From Dissophora ornata (lineage: Eukaryota > Mortierellomycota > Mortierellomycetes > Mortierellales > Mortierellaceae), in the NCBI GenBank assembly GCA_025201705.1, contig MU617276.1, positions 1 to 16,932 of the forward strand: a DNA stretch of 16,932 nt, given 5' to 3'. The notes below the pieces were generated by a model that was not told the DNA's origin, did no database searches, and was given only the letters and a program-made list of their open reading frames with translations. This document shows, piece after piece, positions 1-10,689 of this stretch. The position numbers and the translations under genes were made by a program. The first letter of the stretch is position 1, and each line of letters begins with the position of its first letter.

Positions 1-28
1 ATGACTTCAAACCCTCATCCACACTTTA

Positions 29-1137
29 ATGGTAGCCGAAACTACCTTCAAAATTTTGTAAGTATCTCTCATGTTTATGTTCTCGTATTCCGTCGAAAAA
101 TTTCATCTTAGAACCGTGTCACTCACAAATCACAAAATTTGTGATTTCTTGTAGACATATACTGTATGTTTTGTCCATGATCTTATTGAATTTTTCTTAT
201 TGATAGCGTGGCGCTCTCAGGAATTTGGAACCTTTTCTCAAATGAGGCGATCAAAGCTTTTCAAGATTCTGATCGTCAGGAGGTTGAAAAGCTTTGCTGG
301 ATGCCTGAGCTTGAGAACAAGGACAAGGATATCATGGAGATTTTTTCTGCACTGGCGAAAAAGTCTACGCAGATCCCTCTCACAGGTGTGGTAGATGAAT
401 TATACAATCTTCTGTCGACCATGCCCGAGCGTCGTCAGCTTCTACTGGTTCTTGTCACCGTGTAGGTAGACACATTTTTCCTATTGGATGCATTGTGGTA
501 TTGGTAAAATTGACTTTGTTCATTGTCATTTTGATTATTATTGCTATAGTCTTCGACACATAATACGCCCTAATTATGGTGGTTTAACATCCTCGGAAGC
601 CGACTCGATGTATCTGTGGGCACGTATATTTGACGAAGGAATGCCTTTGGACACCAACTTATCCTTTCATCTGTAAGTGCAACTCGGATTGAAAATCTTT
701 GCCTTGACTTTATATTGTTCACTTCAACTGATTGCAATGTATTGCACTGAAAAAAAAGGGGTGAGCAAGGCTGTGCTGCGACCGCTCTGTCCAAGTCACA
801 GCTCGCTCAGGTGTTCGACACTGGAACCATGGCCCGAAAATGCGACTGTTTGTTCATGGTGAAGGGACTTGAAGTCGGCAATTTCGAAGCAAAGCGTAGC
901 ACAGCAACAAACTTTGAAGTAGTTAGCCAACTACGTAAAAACATCAAAATCAACAAGTCTGTCCTCCTCGAATTGGAAAAGTATGGAGTCGAATGCCCCC
1001 CTCTGTTATCCATACATGGTAAAGTCACAGTGTTTGTGAATGTCTTCTGCAAGAGTGGCATTGTTATTAGTCTATGTATGAAACTTACGTGTCCTCTCTC
1101 ACTAGGCAATTCCGCCATCGTCTTTCGTGTGCGTTGA
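29..1137 (+). CDS. Hypothetical fungal protein with a D...ExK motif pattern; C-terminus possibly truncated by TGA
   Basis: Model: exons 29-57, 207-461, 550-672, 759-1018 and 1106-1137, 232 aa. All four introns have GT-AG ends (gtaagt, gtaggt, gtaagt, gtaaag) and matching phases 2, 2, 2 and 1. An in-frame TGA at 2-4 makes ATG 29 the first usable start, though its context is weak. I do not recognise a named family. From memory, residues about 150-230 resemble hypothetical proteins that are common in Mucoromycota and Mortierellomycota genomes. The sequence RKCDCLFMVKGLEVGNFEAK holds D165, E179 and K181, with Q193 in the following helix, which is the residue layout of a PD-(D/E)XK nuclease core. 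The reading frame continues past the TGA at 1135 for 38 codons to a good donor, so the gene may be a recent pseudogene or the stop may be an assembly error. The exon structure is well supported; the function is not. Confidence 0.55.
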
Positions 1138-1948
1138 TGGAAACAAATATTTGTGGCCTCAAGAGCGTGTCCCACCCTGGTGCTGCCGACGACTGGTGAG
1201 GAGTGGCCCTTGTTCCTTGGCCAACAAGCATATGTGCTCAGCAATATTTTGGTAAGGACTTTTGCAAGTTCTTGAAATGATGCTAAAAGGTTGTGGGGAT
1301 GTCGCTAATAACAATTACAATCTTTTTCAGTAAACTCCGAGCTGCCAATCGTGTCTTCCAATTCTTCTACCACCACTGGACAGGTGGAAGAACTGGCTGG
1401 GGATATTCGGAATCGAAGCGCGACACATGTATTTGCTATACACAAAGTGTCTATACTAAATTACTATACATGTCTACGAGAGTTGCCCGTGGCGATACGC
1501 CGGGTTCGGGTGGGAGTGGTGTTTATCTAAAAAAAATAAAAGGAGACTACAGCATCCATGTCGACACGTTTTTGTATACATATTACGTGTGTATGCGCCC
1601 TCATGGTGCTGAATGGCACTGTCTATGATGAGAATCTTGAGCCTATTCGGATCAGTGCATCGCGATAGAGACGATGGAGATGGCCGTGACCAAAGACAGG
1701 ATTGAGGAGGAAAAGGCGCACAGGATCGAGTGTCCTGGTGTGTTCTGATATACTTGACACGCTGATGATTTAATCTAAGAGGCTCTTTTTCATTCTCTTT
1801 TCCGCCAACTCGTATTTTTATTAAGGTTTTGAATGTAACGACAACTTGAATGAAAATACGAGTTGGTGGAAATGAGGGAGATTACATGAAGACATTGCAT
1901 TAGCTGAAAGCACGATCATTCAAACAAAGTTGATTTTTTTTACGATAG
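1138..1948. other. Accessory stretch with degraded coding signal, no confident exons
   Basis: Positions 1138-1251 stay open in the frame of the preceding gene and end at a donor-like gtaagg (1252). The next acceptor, tttttcag at 1321-1330, leads straight into TAA in that phase. A different frame is open through roughly 1333-1450, and a short acidic/basic open segment begins at ATG 1674. None of these can be joined in phase, so I treat them as relics of the preceding gene or of the element to the right. An inverted repeat sits at 1799-1872. Confidence 0.5.
1799..1872. repeat. 20-bp inverted repeat with 34-nt loop
   Basis: The left arm is 1799-1818 and the right arm is 1853-1872. The arms pair at 19 of 20 positions (core CCAACTCGTATTTT) with one G/A difference. 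The repeat lies about 75 bp upstream of the transposase-like exon at 1949. It could be a remnant of paired transposon ends or a hairpin. I could not see flanking target-site duplications. Confidence 0.7.
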
Positions 1949-2589
1949 TGAGACCCAAAGGAAGTGGTTGACCTGGCTCAAGACTGACTGTGGACTGAAG
2001 TCTTCGAAGTTCATGGCGGATTGTTCTGTCGTAGAATCCGAAGCTTTGAAGCAGGTGTATCCCGCTGTTTCCATATACTATTGCCTTTTCCATATCGGAC
2101 AGGCATGGGAGCGAAAGCTGAAGGAAGAGAACATTTTCGTCAGTTCAGGACGGTGCTCATGCTAATACACCGCGTTTATCTTACCTGCAGATGGAAGAGA
2201 GTAACGCCGAGCGTCCACTCATGAACAACCTCCGAAAGACGGGGTCGCAAGAGGATCTTATGCCCCCTCTTGAAAACTTGCTTTCGCCGCAACTCCGTCT
2301 CCAACTACAGGCAATGAGAACTGAGCGGCAGGAAGAACAGAGAAGAACGAGAGAAGCTGAGGTTGAAGAGGCATTTCAGGAATGTGAACGCGATATGGTT
2401 AACTTGGTTAACTCGTGCAAGATAATAGTTGATGCCCTTCGCGATAAAAAGAAAAGACAATGTACGCTGCAATTAGCTTCAAAGCACAGCGGCGGGATTG
2501 AAGAGGGCAGCACTCGAAGTCCAGGGATGTACCGCTGTTGGCCAGGTGGGGCGCAAGTGCCAATAAATAAACCATATTTTGTCAAATGA
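1949..2589 (+). pseudogene. Truncated MULE (Mutator-like) transposase fragment with coiled-coil tail
   Basis: Model: exons 1949-2138 and 2191-2589, joined in phase 0 through a 52-nt intron (gtcagt ... ctgcag); the 5' end is missing. The first exon reads as the middle of a MULE transposase DDE domain. It has a KWLTWLK segment, then KFMADCSVVESEAL with the likely second catalytic Asp, then YYCLFHIGQAWERKLK, matching the family's C-x2-H-x3-AW motif. After the intron, NNLRKTGSQEDL fits the helix that follows AW in the family. The protein then switches to a Glu/Arg/Gln-rich helix (about 2270-2440) that looks like a coiled coil. The N-terminal DDE portion and the distal catalytic Glu region are absent, so transposase activity is unlikely. 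Tandem AATAAA signals at 2562-2571 overlap the end of the reading frame. It may be a dead copy or a captured, domesticated piece. Confidence 0.6.
2562..2571 (+). terminator. Overlapping AATAAA polyadenylation signals
   Basis: Two overlapping AATAAA hexamers lie just before the TGA of the MULE-like reading frame. They could serve that transcript's 3' end. Confidence 0.4.
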
Positions 2590-2722
2590 GCATGTCTCTG
2601 TGTCTAATATGGCCGCGCAGTGTTATTGACAAAGCCTATTTCCACCTCCAAAAATACTTATTTTCGAATTCTCGCGCCCATTGTCCTGGAATCACTGTTT
2701 CATCCTTCTCCCATACTCCAGC

Positions 2723-4060
2723 ATGCAACCTGGTTACACTCGACTTCAATCCGTAGCTGTCGATTCCGAGGCTTCGATCGTTCTCGCCGAGTTGGCTGAC
2801 GAACTTCCCCTGGCTGCTTCGCAGTTTGGCCTAGTGCTGACCACAGTACTGGAGCATAGGGCGAATCCAGGTCAAGCACGATCCAAGGACCCAGGGCAGA
2901 TGCCTGCGGCTGAGCCACAGCCCGAGGGGCCTCATTATCGCTGGAGCCCTTTCCCCCCGTCAGGTGTGGATGAAGGAATGTCTTCTTCTGTAATCTACGT
3001 GACAATCTCGGGCCACGCAGCAGGCTTCTATGCTCCATGCGAGTCACAGGTCATGGACGCTGCCGTTGCGGCAGTTGATGGTCCAGTTGTCGGGATCGAC
3101 AATCCTGTCGCGAGCAGCAGAGACCAGGCCACGGCAGAGGCCTTTTCCAAGGCTATGGAAAAGAATCCGACGGACTCCATGATGCAAAAGCATTTTCAAA
3201 ACGTAAAATCTGCTGTTGCAGAGATATTCAACCGCCAATTGGCCAGGCAGTCTCTCCAAGGCAAGTATACAAGGACTACTGCAGTCAACATACCAATAAC
3301 ATCTTCGCTCACAGATTAATTGGTTTATTGTAGGCGAAAAAAAGGAAGATCCAGCGCCGCAGATGTTTTACGCGATTAATGACGTTTGGAAACCGGCACT
3401 GGCCTCAGTTGCCAACCTCACGGATGGAATCAAATGTGTCAAGTTTGTGATTGGCGAGAAGAAGCTCTTGAGCATGGAGCCAGAGATTCAAGCCAGGTGC
3501 CTGCAGTTGGAGACGGAGGAAGGTCTGACTCTGGGACCTATTCTCGAGAAAGATATCAAGCGCATGTTAGAGTTGAACGGAGTCAAGTACTCTGAATTTT
3601 ACGGCCGCCATATTATTAAGCGTTCCCACTGCTTCAGAGACCGTGCAGGAGAAATGGTGGCGTGGGCTGGGACACATGAAGACTGTAAGTTGGAGTAACG
3701 CTGTAGCTTTCGCGTGTGATCTGTTTGGCAATATTTTATTTATCGACATCATGTCTTTTGATCTTTCCCCCTCCCCCAGTTTCAATCGCGGCATTGCATG
3801 TGCTGCCAGAATACCGCAAGATGGGCCTTGGTAGACTTGTCCTGCAGAACATTGCATTGATGCATGTGCGTCTGGCACGCGAAGTGTTCGCTGCAGGGAG
3901 CGATCCGGAAGCCACGGAACACCTAGAGATTTTCGCACACGCTGACTGCCTGATGCACAACGTTCCGACAATGGTCTTTATGGAGCGTTGTGGATGGCAT
4001 CGAGCTGGCCACCATTTATGGCTTGGATTGCTGCCTAGCCCAGAGAGCAGTGTCGAATAG
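2723..4060 (+). CDS. GNAT-fold N-acyltransferase, FR47/GLYAT-like
   Basis: Model: exons 2723-3260, 3334-3684 and 3780-4060, 389 aa. ATG 2723 is the first Met in the open frame. A pyrimidine run ending in CCAG lies 1 nt upstream, so a 5' UTR intron is possible. The C-terminal third holds the acetyl-CoA-binding signature: SIAALHVLPEYRKMGLGRLV (about residues 298-317) contains the R-x-x-G-x-G/A loop in the variant RKMGLG. It is preceded by a strand reading GEMVAWAGTHEDFS. This order resembles the FR47-like acyltransferases related to glycine N-acyltransferase. The acyl acceptor cannot be inferred. The first intron is a GC-AG intron (AAG|GCAAGT, phase 1), and the second has gtaagt and a long C/T tract. 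A 93-nt in-frame segment, 2871-2963, also has intron-like ends; removing it would give 358 aa. No signal peptide is seen. The fold is well supported; the substrate is unknown. Confidence 0.72.
3261..3333 (+). other. GC-AG intron in the GNAT gene
   Basis: The donor is AAG|GCAAGT and the acceptor is TTGTAG. Only this pair joins the two frames, in phase 1. The nearby GT at 3265 would give phase 2, which does not fit. The strong match to the GCAAGT consensus is typical of genuine GC donors. Confidence 0.75.
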
Positions 4061-4301
4061 ACTGCTACAGTATGGCGACTTGCAACAAAGAGCTTATGAA
4101 AACGTTTTTTATTTTATTCTTGCCGCTTCTGTTTCTGTGTCCAGGCACTTGCCTTTATCGCAACTCCATGCCGACCGTGAGTGGCAGCGAGATGCACCTG
4201 AATGTCAACGAGGCGCAACTGAATATCGCGCGCACTAACGGTGCCGCTGGCTGCTTTGACTGACGCAATCTTGGAGAATGCTTTTCTGAAGTGCTTGCAA
4301 A

Positions 4302-4364
4302 ACGCGTCATGTTCATGTTAAGCAACGCGTTTTGTATTATTATTATTATTATTCGTGGACGCGT
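4302..4364. promoter_or_regulatory. Three MluI cell-cycle box (ACGCGT) motifs upstream of HOP2
   Basis: ACGCGT occurs at 4302-4307, 4325-4330 and 4359-4364, all within 63 bp and about 390-450 bp before the HOP2 ATG. The first two are the tips of a perfect 10-bp inverted repeat (4298-4307 and 4325-4334). ACGCGT is the established binding site of the fungal MBF factor (Mbp1/Res-type with Swi6), which drives G1/S and, in fission yeast, premeiotic genes. Use of these sites here is inferred. Confidence 0.5.
4335..4353 (+). repeat. TAT trinucleotide microsatellite
   Basis: Six TAT units plus one base lie between the second and third ACGCGT motifs. Confidence 0.9.
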
Positions 4365-4751
4365 CTCGTGTTCAACAACTGGGCGCGAGCGCTCCGTCAG
4401 TTTGCCTCCAAGTCCCGATCCCTCTGCGGAAGCTTTGGGTCCGGACCCAGCTTACTTATCCCTACTCTCTACTTGATCATGTACAGTACATGGGTGCCAT
4501 TCTGAAGGAGTCAGTTTGTGAATACGCTCCTGCGTTCAACGGGCGTTGATGTGGCTTTCTTCGCCACACAGGTTCCATCTTCAACAAAATAAATTAATAG
4601 TTGCTCTGTTTTGCCATCAAATTTCAAGTTCACACTGCGTTGCATTTGTTTCCATTTCTTCATTTCATTTTGTTCTCTTGATTCACCATCGACAAGAAGC
4701 AGCAAATCAGCAAAGAAGCCTCGGGGACTACATTCAACGCCTCCCAGAAGC

Positions 4752-6067
4752 ATGCCAAAAGACAAGACGACGTCGTTCAGCAAGAACGTCGGGGACAAAG
4801 TAAGGCTTTTATTCGTCATTTAAAATGTATGATATTTGACGAGTATTCTTACCCATTGTGCCTACCTAGTCAGAAAAGCTTGTGCTGGACTATTTGACCA
4901 AACAAAATCGACCATACAGCGTCAGTAAGTTCTCTCTCCTCGCTGCCCTTGATTCTTGCGTCCCCAACCTTGTATGTGCTCCTGACAGGCACTTTGTTTT
5001 TCTGCACCTAGCCGATGTTATCAGTAATCTCCACGCTTCGATCTCAAAGACAGAGTGCCAGCGCGTCGTGAATGCTCTGGTCGAGAAGGAGCTGCTGACG
5101 ACGAAACTTTATGGAAAACAAGCAATCTACGTCGTGCGGCAGGTATATATATTCAAACGTTTGTCTCATTGTTCTCTTGCTCAATCAACAGTTTTGTTTT
5201 TAATCTCACTCGCCTCATTAAGGATACCATTGATGCAGCAACGCCCGAAGAGCTTGCCGGCGTCGATGGAGCAATAGCCAAGTTGCAGAATCAAATCACA
5301 GAATCCAAATCAAGGAACAGGCAGCTCTCTTCAGGTATGCGGATGACGACGCTGTGGTAACACTGGGCGCCTCACTCTATAGCGATTGTCTTGACCATGT
5401 GTGAAGACTCATCTCACTAAATTTGCATAGAACTATCGGCACTCAATTCCGCTCTGACGACGGATCAGATCAGGGTGAAGCTAGACCGGTTGGCAACCAA
5501 GGTTTGGACACGGATCAGCTTCCCATGTCACTATCGTCTGCTGAAACAGCTAAGCAAATGCTCACAGCCTGGCGTTTCGCCTGCTTTTCACTTTTATCCG
5601 TATAACCGTATGCAATGCTTTAGAATGAACAATCTAAGCTGCACCTGTCGCAACTGGGCGCAGGAACCGAGCTTGTAACCCTGGAAGAAAAGCAGAGTGT
5701 CGCAAAAGAAATGGAATTTTATCGCAAGATGTGGTTGGAGAGGCGGCGTCTGGTAAGGGAACCGTGTCCTTACGAAGAAGTACTCGCCTTCACTTGGAGT
5801 CGGCATATGATATGGCTAACTGAAGTCATTCATTGTTATAACGCACAAGTTCAAGGACATGTTTGCAGCCGTCACCGAGAACATTCCTGGAAAACCCAAG
5901 GATCTTCTGGTCAGTGCTGTAAACGCAATTTTCGTCACTAAATCGCTCAAGAGCTGGCATTCATTGATATTTTTCTCCGATTTGGTCCCCTGTAGGAAGA
6001 TTTGGACATTGACGTTCAGGAACCCATTGACGTTAATATCAACCCAAGACACCTTGTGCAAGCATAA
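4752..6067 (+). CDS. HOP2: Hop2/PSMC3IP homologous-pairing protein
   Basis: Eight exons: 4752-4799, 4870-4924, 5012-5142, 5223-5334, 5431-5501, 5624-5752, 5850-5909 and 5996-6067. All phases match, giving 225 aa; human PSMC3IP has 217. Hop2 works with Mnd1 to stimulate Dmc1/Rad51 strand invasion in meiosis, in the nucleus. The N-terminus is a winged helix: VLDYLTKQNRPYSV, then SNLHASISKTECQRVVNALV, then KLYGKQAIYV, matching the human blocks NRPYS and MYGKQKIY. A central coiled coil follows, with ELSALNSALTT equivalent to the human ELSSALTT segment. Then come TLEEKQSVAKEMEFYRKMW and the C-terminal acidic EDLDIDV helix that ends the family. Start ATG 4752 begins MPKDK and lies just upstream of the winged helix. 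Intron 2 (4925-5011) is 87 nt and stop-free, so retaining it would keep the frame. The gene implies a meiotic programme. Confidence 0.93.
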
Positions 6068-6182
6068 TCAAGTCTGTGCCCAATGTCACGTGGCGATACA
6101 ATGGCTGTAGTTCGTGCAGACACACCGCACCTGAGTATTCATCTCATTCACATTCAATCGCTTTCCATCTGGGCATCACAAC

Positions 6183-6188
6183 AATAAA
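6183..6188 (+). terminator. AATAAA signal between HOP2 and VPS20
   Basis: A polyadenylation hexamer lies 115 bp after the HOP2 stop and ends 4 bases before the VPS20 ATG. If it is used, the HOP2 mRNA would end inside the VPS20 transcript. Confidence 0.4.
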
Positions 6189-6192
6189 GGCC

Positions 6193-7262
6193 ATGGGCTC
6201 AACTACCTCCAAAGCCGACAAGATTACTGCTCATGACAGAGCTGTTCTTGACCTCAAAGTCCAGAGAGACAAGCTAAAGCAGTATAACAAGCGGGTATTA
6301 AGGGACATCCACACCATGGGTCATATTTGCGTACCTGTATTTTTGGGAATGCTGTTAACAAACGCTGTCTGTCTTCGTTGCTTGCCAAAAACAGCTGGAC
6401 CTCGTCATTGCCAAGGAATTAAATCTTGCAAAGACGCATCTTGCCAAGGGTGATAAAAAGCGTGCGTTATTGGCCTTAAGGCGTAAAAAGTTTCAAGAAG
6501 GTCTCTTAGAAAAGACACAGCTGCAAATGTCGAACCTAGATGAGCTGGTAGGTGTCGTCGGACGTCCCTTCATGCTACGACGTTGTACAATTAATACATT
6601 TATTTGCGCGCACTGATCATAAGCGACTATTACGATGTGCGACTTTGCAATGTTTACTCTAAACAATGTTAGACCTTTTCCATCGAACAAGCATTGGTGG
6701 AGAAACAAGTGTTTGAAGGACTGACTGCCGGAAACCAAGTGCTGAAGGAGTTGCACAAGGAGATGTCATTGTCCGACGTCGAGAAGCTTATGGATGAGAC
6801 TGCCGAGAGCATCGCCTATCAAAATGAAATTGACGAGATACTCAGCACACGATTATCTGTGGCAGAGGAGGAGGACATTGAGAGGGAGCTCGATGAGATG
6901 GCGGTAAGCAAATTGCCAGGTCTTTGAGATATTTTCCCAAAGCTAGTGACTTACTTTCAATAATTGTAATGCTCCAAATGCTCCCACGTAGGCACAAGAA
7001 ATCAACGACAAGCTCCCTAATGTACCAGCAAGCTTGGGAAGAGAGAGAGTTACAGAGGCCCAACGGGACCTTGAAGAACAGGAGGAACAGGGTAAATCTT
7101 CCCCATCATTGCATTTGTATACGTCGCTGGGGACATGTATCCGGAATATGTATTAAACGTCGTCAATTCCACCTTTCCCCTGTAGCACAATCAGAGAGGA
7201 GCGCCCCAAAGAAATCATCCAACAAGAACTCTCGCTTAATGAACGAGCCTATGCTGGCATAA
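6193..7262 (+). CDS. VPS20: ESCRT-III subunit Vps20/CHMP6
   Basis: Five exons: 6193-6294, 6395-6547, 6673-6903, 6992-7091 and 7186-7262. All phases match, giving 220 aa. Vps20 links ESCRT-II to Snf7 and starts ESCRT-III assembly on endosomes. The protein begins MGSTTSKAD, with Gly2 and a downstream Ser/Lys context suited to N-myristoylation as in CHMP6. Next come the basic helices LQRDKLKQYNKR-like and KKRALLALRRKKFQEGLL, which align block for block with human CHMP6. Acidic C-terminal helices follow, including NEIDEILSTRL and EEEDIERELDEM. KLPNVPASL near residue 185 resembles the Pro-rich MIM2 motif (human ELPEVPSEPLP) that binds the Vps4 MIT domain. The start is set by the myristoylation signal. 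HOP2 ends 125 bp upstream on the same strand. Identity is firm. Confidence 0.93.
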
Positions 7263-7396
7263 TCCCATCAATATTTCATTGACCCAAGCGCTTTATTATT
7301 GTTACACATGGTGATAGCTATTTACACACTTTTTTCTCGCTTTAGGGCGACAGAGTAAAATCTATCAAGCAGTAGAAACGCTATGGAGAATTGAAC

Positions 7397-7400
<4 letters not shown>

Positions 7401-7434
<34 letters not shown>
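7401..7434 (+). repeat. (GA)17 microsatellite
   Basis: An uninterrupted GA dinucleotide run of 34 bases, followed by degenerate GATAGAGA. Confidence 0.95.
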
Positions 7435-7440
<6 letters not shown>

Positions 7441-7629
7441 GAAGGGGGTTGAGAAATACAGAGTTCATGGACATGGACATGGACGCAATGTTACGAGATA
7501 TCGAATGAATACTTGCGAACAGCACGATACCTACATGCGACCATTAATTGCGACTTGATGCCTTCTGAATTTTCAAGCGAAACCTATAGTGAGTTTCATC
7601 CCACACAACATTCGTGGCACCTGGCGCAG

Positions 7630-7633
<4 letters not shown>

Positions 7634-7661
<28 letters not shown>
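7634..7661 (+). repeat. A28 homopolymer tract
   Basis: 28 consecutive A on the plus strand, about 90 bp past the poly(A) polymerase stop codon as read on the minus strand (there it is T28). Confidence 0.95.
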
Positions 7662-7751
7662 GAATGAAGAAAGAAAGGAACAAAAAAGAGCCTGGCAAAA
7701 ATAAAGATGAAACGAAGCAATGCCTCGTCGCATGCACTCAATCTTCAGGCC

Positions 7752-10425
<2,674 letters not shown>

Positions 10426-10603
10426 GTTGACTTGAACACGGGTTGTGCCTGTAAAGGTCGGGTGAGATTAATGTGCGGTGTACTGAGCGCAACCTATTGA
10501 AAGTTCTGGTCCGGCTTCAGCTGTAAATTGCTTTTTGGTGCAAGTCAGAGTGGTGTTGTAGGAGAGTGTCCAGCAAGATTGAATAGGAGTGAAAAAGTAA
10601 TTA

Positions 10604-10619
10604 TTTTTTTTTTTTTTTT
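10604..10619 (+). repeat. T16 homopolymer tract
   Basis: 16 T on the plus strand in the 264-bp gap between the tandem minus-strand genes UPF0598 and PAP1. That gap must hold the 3' UTR of the first and the promoter of the second. Confidence 0.9.
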
Positions 10620-10689
10620 CCACAAGTGATGGTTTTCGCCATCTGTTGCAGTCTTTTTTTTTAATGCGACATCAGCCACCCAGTGCTGT

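Larger units (their letters stand above)
4061..4751. other. Intergenic region between the acyltransferase gene and HOP2
   Basis: This 691-bp stretch has no well-supported gene. It contains a short reading frame with a hydrophobic N-terminus (4072-4263), a 10-bp perfect inverted repeat, three ACGCGT motifs (4302-4364), a TAT microsatellite (4335-4353) and an AATAAA at 4588-4593. It must contain the 3' UTR of the upstream gene and the promoter of HOP2. Confidence 0.6.
7263..7751. other. Convergent intergenic region with simple repeats
   Basis: This 489-bp stretch lies between the 3' ends of VPS20 (plus strand) and poly(A) polymerase (minus strand). It contains a (GA)17 run and an A28 run but no supported gene. 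Both genes' 3' UTRs must fall here. Confidence 0.7.

Noticed and set aside
1..57. ATG at position 1 as the start of the first gene
   Set aside because: That frame joins the next exon in the wrong phase; ATG 29 gives phase 2, matching the acceptor at 206.
807..1244. Minus-strand 145-codon reading frame
   Set aside because: It lies opposite the D...ExK exon, whose spliced frame has phase-matched introns; no motif is seen in the minus product.
3567..3971. Minus-strand 134-codon reading frame
   Set aside because: It is antisense to the conserved GNAT core and spans its intron, so it is a shadow.
3990..4238. Plus-strand frame starting in the end of the acyltransferase
   Set aside because: It overlaps the conserved C-terminus in another frame and has no recognisable features.
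4355..4549. 64-codon frame upstream of HOP2
   Set aside because: It lies in presumed promoter sequence, with no family resemblance and two competing open frames over the same bases.
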